Shown: positions 1 through 10,210, numbered from the stretch's first letter. The stretch: DNA of 64,000 bases from Planococcus lenghuensis (GCF_001999905.1 NZ_CP019640.1:2522001-2586000), one strand, 5' to 3'. The notes: generated by a model from the letters alone, not told the origin. Translations and numbers: made by a program.

Positions 1-694
1 GCGGTATAAGTGCATTCCGAAAAGCATGTTTGAATGCAACTTCCGACCGGCTGGCTCCCTTGGCTCTTGCTAATGTAATATAATCAGAACTTAGCACTTC
101 AATCATTTCAGTTCGAATGAAACGGGCTGCAACAGCAAGCGGCGACATTGCAAGCGCAATAGTCGGCAAGACACTCGACATGAAGCCATCATCCCAAAGT
201 GCAACCGGGAACCAGCCAAATTTCATACCAAACCAGTACTGCAACCCAGCAGCAAACACGAATGACGGTATGGAGATCCCGAGAATCGCTGCGAATGTGC
301 TGGAATAATCAATCCATGAATTCTGTCTCAATGCTGCAATCATTCCCAGTAAAATACCGATGAATGTACCAAGAATCATTGCCTGAGCACCAATTTGGAA
401 TGACGGCCCAATCCGGTCAAGTAGAAGAGTTGTTACTTCCACACCCATGAACTGATTAATTGAAACGCCTAGATCGCCTTGCAAAAGACCAGTTATATAC
501 TCAAAGTACTGAACGGGCAGCGGTTTATCCAATCCATACTTTGCCAATACGATTGCCTCTTGTTCTGGGGACAGTTTTGAAGCGGCAGCAATTGGGGAAC
601 CAGGCAGAATTTTCATCAAGAAAAACGTGGCTGTCGCAATAAGATACAGCGTGATTAACATATAAATCAACCGCTTAGCAATATACTTTAACAT
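1..694 (-). CDS. oppB: Oligopeptide ABC transporter permease OppB (partial, runs off the left edge)
   Basis: Translating the minus strand from the ATG at 694 gives an open frame to the window edge (231 codons, 3' end missing). It begins MLKYIAKRLIYMLITLYLIA, a first membrane segment, followed by the binding-protein-dependent permease pattern. The EAA-type loop (TLARAKGASRSEV) that contacts the ATPase subunits is visible near the edge. A strong ribosome binding site (GGAGGTGC) precedes the start. It lies downstream of oppA on the same strand, the usual oppA-oppB order, so it should form the membrane channel of a peptide importer with OppC, OppD and OppF, which would lie beyond the window. Family and orientation are clear. 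Opp versus the closely related App/Dpp systems rests on the neighbouring trpS and fab genes. Confidence 0.93.
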   Translation of the reverse strand, partial: MLKYIAKRLIYMLITLYLIATATFFLMKILPGSPIAAASKLSPEQEAIVLAKYGLDKPLPVQYFEYITGLLQGDLGVSINQFMGVEVTTLLLDRIGPSFQIGAQAMILGTFIGILLGMIAALRQNSWIDYSSTFAAILGISIPSFVFAAGLQYWFGMKFGWFPVALWDDGFMSSVLPTIALAMSPLAVAARFIRTEMIEVLSSDYITLARAKGASRSEVAFKHAFRNALIP

Positions 695-830
695 TGTTGC
701 ACCTCCTGAAAGTTACTTCTATTATACAAGCATTCTTTTTGTTTAAAAAGAGGTTCTTCCGCTTTTCTAAATATATGTTCAAATTTTTAATGCGGTCATT
801 TAATTTTCTGTGAATTTTTCTCCATTAGAA

Positions 831-868
831 AAGAGAGTATACCGCGTAAACCTGCGATATACTCTCTT
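831..868 (-). terminator. Intercistronic hairpin between oppA and oppB
   Basis: An 11-bp perfect stem (AAGAGAGTATA at 831-841 with TATACTCTCTT at 858-868) lies 28 bp past the oppA stop. On the minus strand it is followed by only a short T-rich stretch, so partial termination or mRNA stabilisation is likely. Either would leave binding protein in excess over permease. Confidence 0.55.
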
Positions 869-895
869 CATTGTGTCGATCAATACAGTAAACTC

Positions 896-2632
896 TTACT
901 CTGCTCCATCGATGTAAGCCCATTTGTAGCTATAGTCGCCGCCAAATGGATGTGAAACGATGTTATGCACATAAGGTTTTTGCAGTGACATCAGACCGCG
1001 CTGATAGACTGGTGCAATAGCAGCGTCCTCGAGGAGGATGCGTTCTGCTTCAGCCATAGCAGCCCAGCGAGCTTCAGGGTCTAAAGCCAATTCGTTTTTC
1101 GCTGATTCAACAAGTGCGTCGAATTCAGGATTAGAATAGCTCATTTTGTTGTTCGGTCCGTCTGTAACGAACAAGTCGACGAATGTCATTGGATCCTGGT
1201 AATCAGGTCCCCAACCAGCAAACTGGATATCGTAGTCCTGTGCTTCATCAGCCTCAAGACGCACGCTGAATGGCACTTCTCTCAGTTCAAGAGTCAGGCC
1301 AGGAAGAGTTGTTTCAAGCTGCTGCTTCAAATACTCATCCATTTTCTTGGAAAGTTCTGTGTCTCCACCGAGCAGTTCAAGTGTGATTTCTTCAACGCCA
1401 AGCTCTTCAAGTCCAGTTTCCCATGCTTCAAGAGCAGCTTCCGGATCATAGCCGAGCAGATCGCCATTGATATCGCGGAAATCTTCGCCTTCTGCATTGA
1501 ACGCAAAGTCAGTTGGTACAAGGTAATCAGCAGGAAGTGATCCGTTAGCCAGGATTACAGTCGCCAAGTCTTCTTTGTTGAAAGCCATCGCAATTGCTTC
1601 GCGGATATTTTCATTAGCAAGCGGTGTTGGCTCGCCATTGCGTTCCTGATTGAATTTCAGGTAGAACAATGTTGGTTCCAGTTCAGACACGAGTTCAGGA
1701 TCACTTGCATACTGCATCGCGAATTCACCTGACAGAGCTGTGCGGTCTTTCTCGCCAGACTGGTAAAGGTTTACTGCAGTTGAAGTTTCTTTAACTACAT
1801 CGTAATTGATTTCTTCAAGGTTAACCGCTTCAGCATCCCAGTATTCAGGGTTTTTCTCAAGTGACCAACTCAGACCAGTTCCGTCCCAGTTTGTCAGAAC
1901 GAATGGTCCATTGTAAAGCAGGTTTTCAGAGTTTGTAGCATAGTCATCACCAGCGGCTGTTACGAATTCTTCATTCAATGGGTAGAATGTTCCGAAAGCC
2001 ATCAGTGATTCGAAGTAAGGAACCGGACGCTCCAACTGTACTTCGAGAGTTGAATCATCGACTGCAGTAACGCCGAGTTCAGATGGTTCCAGTTCACCGG
2101 CAGCGATTTCAGTCGCGTTGTCAATTACACCGGAGAACATGTATGGGCCGTAAGAAGATCCGGTAGCCGGATCGATCGCACGCTGCCATGCAAAGACAAA
2201 GTCATTAGCTGTGACAGGTGTACCGTTTGACCATACAGCATCCTCACGGATTTCAAATGTATAAGTCAAGCCGTCTTCACTGACTTCAGGTTCACCAGCA
2301 GCAACTGCTGGTACAGCAATATTTTCTTCATTCAGGCGGTACAGACCTTCGTTGACGTTGTTAAGCAGGTTAAATCCTACTGAATCTGTAACGAGTGATG
2401 AATCTAATGTTGGAATTTCTGCACTTTCAATCAGTTCCAACACCTGCGGCTCATCCAGTTCTTCTGGAACTTCAGCCACCACTTCTTCTTCGCCTTCAAC
2501 AGGCTCTTCCTCTACGACTTCTTCTTCATCCACGACTTCTTCTTCAGTTGCTTCTTCGCCGCCACAGGCTGCGAGGAACATGCCAAGAACAAGAACGAGA
2601 CCGAGAAGCCAGAAAATCTTGCTGTTTTTCAC
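896..2632 (-). CDS. oppA: Oligopeptide-binding lipoprotein OppA
   Basis: A 578-residue extracellular solute-binding protein of family 5 that captures oligopeptides and delivers them to the Opp permease. The N-terminus is a lipoprotein signal ending in the lipobox LAAC (Cys about residue 23). It is followed by a very acidic Glu/Val-rich linker and then the SBP_bac_5 fold (for example EIREDAVWSNGTPVTANDF). The start is GTG at 2632, with AAGGGGG about 8 nt upstream. It is first in the opp operon. A TATAAT -10 element at 2677-2682 and a CodY-like box at 2649-2663 lie just upstream, suggesting repression when branched-chain amino acids are plentiful. OppA versus DppA/AppA specificity cannot be read from sequence. 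Confidence 0.92.
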   Translation of the reverse strand: MKNSKIFWLLGLVLVLGMFLAACGGEEATEEEVVDEEEVVEEEPVEGEEEVVAEVPEELDEPQVLELIESAEIPTLDSSLVTDSVGFNLLNNVNEGLYRLNEENIAVPAVAAGEPEVSEDGLTYTFEIREDAVWSNGTPVTANDFVFAWQRAIDPATGSSYGPYMFSGVIDNATEIAAGELEPSELGVTAVDDSTLEVQLERPVPYFESLMAFGTFYPLNEEFVTAAGDDYATNSENLLYNGPFVLTNWDGTGLSWSLEKNPEYWDAEAVNLEEINYDVVKETSTAVNLYQSGEKDRTALSGEFAMQYASDPELVSELEPTLFYLKFNQERNGEPTPLANENIREAIAMAFNKEDLATVILANGSLPADYLVPTDFAFNAEGEDFRDINGDLLGYDPEAALEAWETGLEELGVEEITLELLGGDTELSKKMDEYLKQQLETTLPGLTLELREVPFSVRLEADEAQDYDIQFAGWGPDYQDPMTFVDLFVTDGPNNKMSYSNPEFDALVESAKNELALDPEARWAAMAEAERILLEDAAIAPVYQRGLMSLQKPYVHNIVSHPFGGDYSYKWAYIDGAE

Positions 2633-2648
2633 TCAGTTGACCCCCTTA

Positions 2649-2663
2649 AGTTTTCTGAAAAAT
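2649..2663. promoter_or_regulatory. CodY-like box upstream of oppA
   Basis: AGTTTTCTGAAAAAT matches the CodY consensus AATTTTCWGAAAATT at 13 of 15 positions. It lies just downstream of the oppA -10 element (TATAAT on the minus strand, 2677-2682), where bound CodY would block transcription. opp genes are established CodY targets in Bacillus. Confidence 0.6.
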
Positions 2664-2819
2664 TGGTACAATACTTATTATACAGATTCTGGCGTATATG
2701 TACAGACCTCCATAAAAAAACTTATATAAAAATGATATTTAGTTCACATACTTGTCATAAAAGCCTTAATCTTGTCACATTCCACAGTTCTAATTGCATA
2801 GCTGCCAGATAATTAATCT

Positions 2820-2848
2820 TTGATTTTACCATCCGGTTCTTTTACAAT
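2820..2848 (+). promoter_or_regulatory. SigA-type promoter of the DUF3899 gene
   Basis: TTGATT (2820-2825), a 17-bp spacer and TACAAT (2843-2848), 25 bp before the chosen start codon. Confidence 0.65.
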
Positions 2849-2872
2849 AAAAAGAAAATGAGGTGTATATTA

Positions 2873-3214
2873 TTGAAGAAGTTTTTACTGAGCGCCTTAG
2901 CTGTGCAAGCGATTATTTTGCTGACGATTTTGTTCCGTGAACAGCAGCTTAGCCTGCTGTCATATATTGATACTTCGTTTATCTATGGCGGTATTCTCTT
3001 TTTCATTGGGGCGACCATTTATGTCGTCCAGAGCGGATTTTTTGATATTTTCACAGTCAGTATGCGCAAAGCATTTGACCTCCGCTCCGGTTTTGACATC
3101 GATGAAATGCGCACGCCTTCTGAATTGATCGCCGTACCTTTTTTGCCGCTGCTGTCAGTCGGCACGGCAACAATCACGTTGATGGGTGTTGCTTTGTTCT
3201 CCTATTATATCTAA
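2873..3214 (+). CDS. DUF3899-family small membrane protein
   Basis: A 113-residue hydrophobic protein with three likely membrane segments: an N-terminal one, a central one (GGILFFIGATIYVVQSGFF), and a C-terminal one after the loop with RTPSEL. The length and pattern fit the DUF3899 family of unknown function, often found beside opp/trpS in Bacillales. I place the start at TTG 2873, because AGGTG (2861-2865) then sits 7 nt upstream as a ribosome binding site. The ATG at 2858 overlaps that site and has none of its own. The gene stands alone, divergent from oppA, with its own promoter. Function unknown. Confidence 0.75.
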   Translation: MKKFLLSALAVQAIILLTILFREQQLSLLSYIDTSFIYGGILFFIGATIYVVQSGFFDIFTVSMRKAFDLRSGFDIDEMRTPSELIAVPFLPLLSVGTATITLMGVALFSYYI

Positions 3215-3217
3215 AAC

Positions 3218-3246
3218 TTCACAAATGTTCAGTATTGTACTATACT
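3218..3246 (+). promoter_or_regulatory. SigA-type promoter upstream of the trpS leader
   Basis: TTCACA (3218-3223), a 17-bp spacer and TATACT (3241-3246). A TATAAT at 3327-3332 without a good -35 is an alternative closer to the T-box. Confidence 0.6.
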
Positions 3247-3404
3247 AAATTTCAGTTATTCCGATTACATGGTTCCGGCTGAATGACTTCCCGCTTCCAA
3301 TCTGCCGGGAATCAGCACCAGAACCTTATAATCTGATCGTGTACGGAGAGCAGCCGGGGAAGAATCATTGCTTCCTCTGCAGACCGCCGGGATGATCTGT
3401 CGAT

Positions 3405-4647
<1,243 letters not shown>

Positions 4648-4651
4648 AGTG

Positions 4652-4691
4652 AAAACCACCTTGCCTGTTTTCTGAGGCAAGGTGGTTTTTA
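4652..4691. terminator. Bidirectional terminator between trpS and fabF
   Basis: AAAACCACCTTGCCT pairs with AGGCAAGGTGGTTTTT around an 8-nt loop. The A and T tracts allow it to serve both converging genes. Confidence 0.9.
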
Positions 4692-5933
4692 TTATGCTTC
4701 GATTTTTTTAAATACGAGTGATGCGTTATGTCCCCCGAAGCCGAGTGAGTTACTCATAACATATTTCAAATCAGCTTTGCGGGCTTCATTCGGAATGTAA
4801 TCAAGATCACATTCCGGATCCGGGTCAGTGAGATTCATTGTCGGGGGCATGATTCCCTCTTGCAGCGCAAGAATTGAGAAGATTGCTTCTACTCCGCCGG
4901 CCGCTCCGAGAAGGTGCCCTGTAACCGACTTAGTGGAACTCATGCCGAGCTTATACGCATGATCGCCGAAAACAGATTTCACGGCCATCGTCTCGTATAA
5001 GTCGTTATACGCAGTGCTTGTACCGTGCGCGTTAATGTAATCGATCTCCTCTGTTTTTACCGCTCCATCTTCAAGCGCCTGTGCCATCGCCCGTGCAGCT
5101 CCCTCGCCCCCTGGAGCCGGTGCTGTGATATGGTGGGCATCGCCGGTGGAACCGTATCCGGTAATTTCCGCATAAATTTTAGCTCCGCGGGCCTTCGCAT
5201 GCTCATACTCTTCGAGAATGATAACCCCGGCCCCCTCCGCAATGACAAAACCATCCCGGTTCTTATCAAACGGCCGGGAAGCCGTAGCGGGGTCTGTGTT
5301 GGTTGTCAGCGCTGTATTCGAACTGAACCCGGCTACTGACAGACGGGTAATCGGTGCTTCTGCTCCTCCCGATATCATGACATCAGCGTCACCACGCTGA
5401 ATCACTTTGAAAGCATCGCCGATGGAATTTGTTCCGGATGCACACGCCGTTACCGTACAGGAGTTGATGCCCTTGGCACCAAAGTAAATTGAAACTTGCC
5501 CTGATGCCATATCCGGAATAATCATCGGCACAAAAAACGGGCTTGTCCGGCGATAACCGCGTTCATTCAGAATATCGTGCTGAGTTTCAATCGTTTCCAT
5601 GCCGCCGATTCCGGAACCGATCCAAACGCCTGTCCGAAGTGCAGTTTCATCATCCAGTTCCAATTCAGCATCTTTCATCGCCATAATGGATGCAGCCAGT
5701 GCATAATGCGTGAACCGATCCATTTTTCTGGCGTCTTTCCGGCTGATATAATCTTCTATAGAAAAGTCTTTTACTTCCGCTGAAACCTTTGCCGGGAATT
5801 CATCCGGATTCAGCCGGGTCATTGGTCCGATTCCGGATTTCCCCGTTTTTACCGCTTCCCATGAAGCTTCAGCAGAATTGCCGACCGGTGAAACTGCTCC
5901 TAACCCGGTGACTACTACGCGACGTTTTGTCAT
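4692..5933 (-). CDS. fabF: 3-oxoacyl-ACP synthase II (FabF)
   Basis: Condensing enzyme that elongates acyl-ACP with malonyl-ACP in fatty acid synthesis. It has 413 residues from ATG 5933, the usual length, with AAAGGACGG upstream. The start is [12 protein letters not shown]. The Cys-His-His catalytic set is visible: TACASGTN (nucleophile), NAHGTST and [12 protein letters not shown]. It lies 27 bp after fabH in one operon behind a FapR-like operator. A longer in-frame extension exists but its start lacks a better ribosome site. Confidence 0.97.
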   Translation of the reverse strand: MTKRRVVVTGLGAVSPVGNSAEASWEAVKTGKSGIGPMTRLNPDEFPAKVSAEVKDFSIEDYISRKDARKMDRFTHYALAASIMAMKDAELELDDETALRTGVWIGSGIGGMETIETQHDILNERGYRRTSPFFVPMIIPDMASGQVSIYFGAKGINSCTVTACASGTNSIGDAFKVIQRGDADVMISGGAEAPITRLSVAGFSSNTALTTNTDPATASRPFDKNRDGFVIAEGAGVIILEEYEHAKARGAKIYAEITGYGSTGDAHHITAPAPGGEGAARAMAQALEDGAVKTEEIDYINAHGTSTAYNDLYETMAVKSVFGDHAYKLGMSSTKSVTGHLLGAAGGVEAIFSILALQEGIMPPTMNLTDPDPECDLDYIPNEARKADLKYVMSNSLGFGGHNASLVFKKIEA

Positions 5934-5960
5934 TTCATTTCCGTCCTTTCGCATTTCCCC

Positions 5961-6896
5961 TTATTTCCCCCACTTCATAGCGATGGCTCCCCATGTGAGA
6001 CCGCCGCCAAATCCAACCATAACGATTACATCATCATCCTTGATCTTGCCGCTTTCCAGTTCCTCAACAAGTGAGATCGGAATCGACGCTGAAGATGTAT
6101 TTCCGTACTTATGCACAGTCTTCGACATTCTTTCCGGCGGCAGATCGAGCCGTGTGCGCGATGCCTCCATGATGCGGATATTAGCCTGATGCGGTATCAG
6201 CATATCGATATCGTCTTTTGTAAGCCCAGCTTTATTGATAACGCCTTCAGCTGACTCACCCATCTGACGCACGGCAAATTTAAATACTTCCCGGCCATTC
6301 ATCGAAATGAAGTCACCATCCTGCAGCAAGTATTTCCCGCCTGATCCATCAGTGCCAAGCTCGAAGGATAAAATACCCCGTCCCTCTGATACTTTCCCCA
6401 TTACAGCAGCTCCTGCTCCATCGCCAAAAAGCACAGCTGTGTTGCGGTCCTGCCAGTCAGTGATCTTTGATAATTTTTCAACACCGACAACCAGAATATA
6501 ATCGTAGACATTTCCATCAATGAATTGCTTGGCTGTCGTCAGTCCATACATAAATCCTGCACAGGCTGCAGACAAATCCATCGCTGCAGCATTCACTGCG
6601 CCAAGTTCCTGCTGAATCATACTGGCGACAGAGGGAAAACCGTAGTCCGGCGTCACTGTAGCAACTAAAATTAATCCGATTTTTTCAGGGGTGATACCTG
6701 AATCATCGATTGCCCGCTGTGCCGCCCTAAGAGCCATATGTGAAGTGTTTTCCTCGTCTCGGGCAATGCGCCGCTCTTCGATTCCTGTCCGGGTCCGGAT
6801 CCATTCATCTGAGGTATCCATCCGTTTTTCCAAATCTGCATTCGTCAGCACTTGTTCCGGAAGATGTCTTCCGATACCGATTATTCCAGCATTCAT
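5961..6896 (-). CDS. fabH: 3-oxoacyl-ACP synthase III (FabH)
   Basis: Initiates fatty acid synthesis by condensing acyl-CoA with malonyl-ACP and helps set branched-chain versus straight-chain primer use. It has 311 residues starting [15 protein letters not shown], with AAAGAGGT 5-6 nt upstream of ATG 6896. The Cys-His-Asn triad is present: [23 protein letters not shown] and [10 protein letters not shown]. First gene of the fabH-fabF operon. The promoter overlaps a FapR-like palindrome, so malonyl-CoA should induce it. Confidence 0.97.
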   Translation of the reverse strand: MNAGIIGIGRHLPEQVLTNADLEKRMDTSDEWIRTRTGIEERRIARDEENTSHMALRAAQRAIDDSGITPEKIGLILVATVTPDYGFPSVASMIQQELGAVNAAAMDLSAACAGFMYGLTTAKQFIDGNVYDYILVVGVEKLSKITDWQDRNTAVLFGDGAGAAVMGKVSEGRGILSFELGTDGSGGKYLLQDGDFISMNGREVFKFAVRQMGESAEGVINKAGLTKDDIDMLIPHQANIRIMEASRTRLDLPPERMSKTVHKYGNTSSASIPISLVEELESGKIKDDDVIVMVGFGGGLTWGAIAMKWGK

Positions 6897-6926
6897 ATGA
6901 TGACCTCTTTTCATTAACATCAAATA

Positions 6927-6971
6927 CTATTACCTGGTATTAATTTTAGCCCATTTTTCGTTTTTTTACAA
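6927..6971 (-). promoter_or_regulatory. fabHF promoter with FapR operator
   Basis: On the minus strand the promoter reads TTGTAA (6966-6971), a 17-bp spacer, then TAAAAT (6943-6948). The -10/start region is covered by an interrupted palindrome (6927-6943) whose core TACCTGGTA matches the FapR operator core, with flanks that partly match TTAG/CTAA. FapR control of fabHF is established in Bacillus; here it is inferred from the motif. Confidence 0.75.
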
Positions 6972-7039
6972 CCATTGGACAAATTTTCGCCATATCAGGT
7001 ATGAAAGCTCAACTTTCATTCTCTTTGCCAACACTTTTA

Positions 7040-7048
7040 TGGTATGAT
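7040..7048 (+). promoter_or_regulatory. Extended -10 promoter of yjzD
   Basis: TGGTATGAT: a TGn extension directly before TATGAT, 34 bp before the GTG start. No good -35 is seen at the expected distance. Confidence 0.5.
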
Positions 7049-7081
7049 AAGATCAGAACTTTTATGCAGAGGTGAAACCGT

Positions 7082-7273
7082 GTGGCGTATATCATGACAT
7101 TTGTGTGGTCAGCATTGCTGATCTCAATGGTAAATTATGTAGTAAGCGCAATTCAAGGCGTTCCATTCGACTTCATGTGGGGTATTTACATGTCCCTTAT
7201 CGTATCAGTCCTTGTGTTCTTGATTGCCGCGTTAATTCCAGGCAATCTTGCCCCAGGAAAAGATCACCATTAA
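7082..7273 (+). CDS. yjzD: YjzD/DUF2929-type small membrane protein
   Basis: A 63-residue protein with two membrane helices: AYIMTFVWSALLISMVNYVV, and a second around MSLIVSVLVFLIAALI. The GTG start at 7082 is supported by AGAGGTGAAA 5-8 nt upstream. Size, sequence style and position next to fabHF match YjzD of Bacillus (DUF2929), whose function is not established. It has its own promoter and terminator. Confidence 0.78.
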   Translation: MAYIMTFVWSALLISMVNYVVSAIQGVPFDFMWGIYMSLIVSVLVFLIAALIPGNLAPGKDHH

Positions 7274-7320
7274 AAAAATGCCCTGAACAGCCGGTTATCC
7301 GGCTGTTCAGGGCATTTTAT
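7272..7320. terminator. Strong bidirectional terminator between yjzD and clpB
   Basis: A 20-bp nearly perfect stem (7275-7294 with 7299-7318) around a TTAT loop, flanked by A and T tracts on opposite sides. Confidence 0.92.
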
Positions 7321-7340
7321 GTGCTGCTTGGCATTACTGG

Positions 7341-9473
7341 TTAAACAGATGGGACATTAAGAATAGTTAAGTTTCCATTTTCCATCGTCAGCTGGAGAGT
7401 CGCGCCTTCCGTAACTCCGCCCTTGATCAGCTCCCGGGCGACCCGCGTTTCGATTTCACGCTGAATGAACCGCTTTAACGGCCGTGCACCAAATACGGAG
7501 TCTGTTCCGGCTTCAACTACATATCGGATCACACTGTCAGCGACATCCAGGCTGATGCCTTGCTGACTCACCCGCTGTTCAAGATCTTTCATCATTTTCT
7601 TGGCGATCCCATAAAAATGCGCATTGCCGAGTGAATGAAAGATGATGATGTCATCAATCCGGTTCAGCAGTTCAGGGCGGAAATGGTTGCGCAATTCAGC
7701 CATGACTAGATCTTCCGTTTCGTGTTCACTGCTATCAGCAATAAACGCCGATCCAATATTTGATGTCATAATGACTACCGTATTCGAAAAGTTCACCAGT
7801 CTTCCCTGACTGTCCGTAATCCGGCCGTCATCGAGCACTTGCAGCAGGATATTCGCCACATCGGGATGCGCCTTTTCAATTTCATCCAGCAGCACGACAG
7901 AATAAGGATTCCGGCGTACCGCTTCTGTTAGCTGGCCGCCCTCTTCAAACCCAATATAGCCGGGAGGGGCGCCGACGAGCCGGGAAACACTGTGTTTTTC
8001 CATATACTCCGACATATCGATACGGATGAAATGATCTTCGGAATCAAACAGATTCGCAGCAAGTGCTTTAGCAAGTTCTGTCTTCCCAACACCGGTCGGG
8101 CCAAGAAAAATGAATGAACCGATTGGCTTATTCGGATCTTTGATGCCGGCCCTCGCCCGCCATACCGCTTCAGTTACAAGCTGCACGGCATTGTCCTGAC
8201 CAATAACGCGTTCTTTCAGCGTATCATTGAGCCGGAGCAGTTTCTCCCGTTCTCCTTCAATGAGCTTGGTTACCGGGATTCCTGTCCAGCGGGCAACAAT
8301 CCCTGCAATTTCTTCTTCCGTCACTTCCTCGCGCAACAGACGCTGGCCGTCTCCCTGCTGCAGTGCACCTTCCAGTTTCACCAACTCTTTTTCCATTTGC
8401 GGAATCCGGCCGTGTCGGAGTTCAGCAGCCCGGTTCAGGTCATACTTGTTTTCTGCATCTTCCAACTGACGCCGGGCAGTATCCAACTGGCTGCGTTTTT
8501 CCTGAATGGCCTTCAAGGCTCTTTTTTCTTCATCCCAACGGGCCTTCATATCTTCTGTTGTTTCTTTCAGGACATTGATCTCTGCCTGCAGCTGGCTCAG
8601 CCGCTTCTTGCTCGCTTCATCTTTTTCTTTTAACAGAGCCTGTTCTTCGATTTCAAGCTGCATCAGACGCCGGGTTGTTTCATCAAGTTCCTGTGGCATG
8701 GAGTCGATTTCCGTCCGGATGAGTGCACAGGCCTCGTCGATCAGATCGATCGCTTTATCCGGCAGGAACCGCTCTGTGATATACCGGTCCGATAATGCAG
8801 CGGCTGCGATAATCGCCCGGTCATGAATCCGGACACCGTGGTGCAGTTCAAATCGTTCTTTCAAACCGCGGAGAATTGAAACTGAATCCTCCACAGAAGG
8901 CTCACGCACCATCACCTGCTGAAAGCGCCGTTCAAGAGCCGGATCTTTTTCGATATGCATGCGGTATTCATCAAGCGTTGTTGCTCCGATGCAATGCAAT
9001 TCACCGCGTGCCAGCATTGGTTTAAGCATATTGCCTGCATCCATGGCGCCTTCCGTCTTTCCTGCCCCAACAATTGTATGCAATTCATCAATGAACAGAA
9101 TGATGCGGCCGTCCGACTCCTTCACTTCTTTAAGGACGCCTTTCAGCCGTTCCTCGAATTCACCGCGGTATTTAGCGCCTGCGATAAGTGCGCTCATATC
9201 CAGTTCATACAGTATGTGATCTTTCAGACCTTCCGGCACGTCATTCTTTACAATCCGCTGAGCGAGCCCTTCAACGATTGCCGTTTTCCCGACACCCGGT
9301 TCACCGATCAGCACAGGGTTATTCTTCGTTTTCCGGGACAAGATTCGGATCACATTCCGGATTTCCTGATCCCGCCCGATGACTGGGTCCATCTTACCGG
9401 ACTGGGCTTGTTCAATCAGATTACGGCCGAATTGCTCCAATGGTGTTTTTTGTTCTTCATTAATATTCATCAT
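7341..9473 (-). CDS. clpB: ClpB-type disaggregase without an N-terminal domain
   Basis: An AAA+ unfoldase that with DnaK rescues aggregated proteins. It has 710 residues against about 860 for typical ClpB. It opens directly in the first ATPase domain ([18 protein letters not shown], then Walker A GEPGVGKT). A full-length coiled-coil middle domain (about residues 400-520, including [12 protein letters not shown]) and the second ATPase domain ([18 protein letters not shown]) follow. The missing part is the roughly 145-residue Clp-N substrate-binding domain. The long middle domain and lack of an obvious IGF/IGL ClpP loop favour ClpB over ClpC/ClpE. The start ATG 9473 has AGGAGG 9 nt upstream; an ATG at 9470 is next to it. 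A CtsR operator covers its promoter. Confidence 0.88.
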   Translation of the reverse strand: MMNINEEQKTPLEQFGRNLIEQAQSGKMDPVIGRDQEIRNVIRILSRKTKNNPVLIGEPGVGKTAIVEGLAQRIVKNDVPEGLKDHILYELDMSALIAGAKYRGEFEERLKGVLKEVKESDGRIILFIDELHTIVGAGKTEGAMDAGNMLKPMLARGELHCIGATTLDEYRMHIEKDPALERRFQQVMVREPSVEDSVSILRGLKERFELHHGVRIHDRAIIAAAALSDRYITERFLPDKAIDLIDEACALIRTEIDSMPQELDETTRRLMQLEIEEQALLKEKDEASKKRLSQLQAEINVLKETTEDMKARWDEEKRALKAIQEKRSQLDTARRQLEDAENKYDLNRAAELRHGRIPQMEKELVKLEGALQQGDGQRLLREEVTEEEIAGIVARWTGIPVTKLIEGEREKLLRLNDTLKERVIGQDNAVQLVTEAVWRARAGIKDPNKPIGSFIFLGPTGVGKTELAKALAANLFDSEDHFIRIDMSEYMEKHSVSRLVGAPPGYIGFEEGGQLTEAVRRNPYSVVLLDEIEKAHPDVANILLQVLDDGRITDSQGRLVNFSNTVVIMTSNIGSAFIADSSEHETEDLVMAELRNHFRPELLNRIDDIIIFHSLGNAHFYGIAKKMMKDLEQRVSQQGISLDVADSVIRYVVEAGTDSVFGARPLKRFIQREIETRVARELIKGGVTEGATLQLTMENGNLTILNVPSV

Positions 9474-9508
9474 CTGCTCTCGCCTCCTAATCACTTAGCC
9501 TTTAATTA

Positions 9509-9525
9509 TTTGACCTTTTTTGACT
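9509..9525 (-). promoter_or_regulatory. CtsR operator of clpB
   Basis: On the minus strand AGTCAAA-AAA-GGTCAAA, matching the tandem heptad CtsR consensus (RGTCAAA NAN RGTCAAA). It begins at the expected transcription start, directly downstream of the promoter, so CtsR should repress clpB until heat or protein stress. Confidence 0.88.
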
Positions 9526-9531
9526 AATGTA

Positions 9532-9560
9532 ATTATATGACGCTTCAGACCCTTTTGCAA
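9532..9560 (-). promoter_or_regulatory. SigA promoter of clpB
   Basis: On the minus strand TTGCAA (9555-9560), a 17-bp spacer and a perfect TATAAT (9532-9537). Confidence 0.82.
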
Positions 9561-9572
9561 ATGAAAACTATA

Positions 9573-9720
9573 GGAAAAGCGCAAGCGCCCGGTAGCCCCG
9601 ACAAACGCTGGAGGGCGCGCCTGAGATGACGGTCTTTGTCATCGCGGGCGGGTCTGAAGCGACCTCGAGGGGCTGGGTGCTGGCGTCTGGACAAGCGGAA
9701 AAGCGCAAGCACCCCGGTAG
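9573..9720. repeat. GC-rich intergenic repeat element
   Basis: About 150 bp between clpB and yitW. It is bounded by two near-identical direct copies: GGAAAAGCGCAAGCGCCC at 9573-9590 and GGAAAAGCGCAAGCACCC at 9697-9714, both running into CGGTAG. The interior contains complementary segments (TAGCCCCGAC against GAGGGGCTGG; GATGACGGTC.TTTGTCATC). No convincing gene. It resembles the GCGCAAGCGCCC...GGGGCTGG...CTGGACA repeats scattered between genes in Bacillales; that resemblance is from memory. Confidence 0.6.
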
Positions 9721-9790
9721 AAGCGCTGACAGCTTTCACAATGAACACAAACAAAAAATAAGGCGATGGGCCATTATAATTTTTCCACGC

Positions 9791-9826
9791 AAAAACCGCA
9801 TCTTCCATTACTGGAAGATGCGGTTT
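9791..9826 (-). terminator. Terminator of the yitV-yitW operon
   Basis: A 15-bp stem AAACCGCATCTTCCA / TGGAAGATGCGGTTT with loop TTAC, followed by T residues on the minus strand. Confidence 0.88.
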
Positions 9827-9842
9827 CCTCATTCATTATCAA

Positions 9843-10151
9843 TTATCTTACGCCAAGTGCCATTTTTGCATAGCGGGACATGTGATCTTTCGACCATGCC
9901 GGCTGCCAGACGATATTTACTTCAACTTCATTCACTTCGGGAAGTTCTGATAAAGCTGTTTTTACCTGATCCACAATCATCGGACCCATCGGGCAGCCCA
10001 GTGATGTCAATGTCATCGTCACAACTGCTTTTCCTTCTTCCTGGAGCTCCACATCGTAGATGAGCCCAAGATTGACGATATCGATGCCAAGCTCCGGGTC
10101 AATAACCTGCTCCAATGCTCCCATCATGCTGTCGCGCATTTCCTGATCCAT
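9843..10151 (-). CDS. yitW: Iron-sulfur cluster assembly-type protein YitW (DUF59/MIP18 family)
   Basis: A 102-residue protein covering the whole DUF59 domain: IDPELGIDIVNLGLIYDV near the start, then TSLGCPMG with the conserved Cys, and a terminal WSKDHMSRYAK segment. Family members help mature Fe-S proteins (SufT-like role). It follows yitV by 59 bp on the same strand, as in B. subtilis, and ends at a strong terminator. The exact client proteins cannot be inferred. Confidence 0.87.
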   Translation of the reverse strand: MDQEMRDSMMGALEQVIDPELGIDIVNLGLIYDVELQEEGKAVVTMTLTSLGCPMGPMIVDQVKTALSELPEVNEVEVNIVWQPAWSKDHMSRYAKMALGVR

Positions 10152-10210
10152 TCAAGTTCCCTCCCTTTTCCGTATATCTTCAGTTTAGCAAATTTCATAA
10201 CTAAAAGAAA

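Noticed and set aside
2352-2729. Ser/Thr-rich ORFs on the plus strand opposite oppA
   Set aside because: Antisense of the low-complexity acidic linker of OppA; no ribosome site and no known family.
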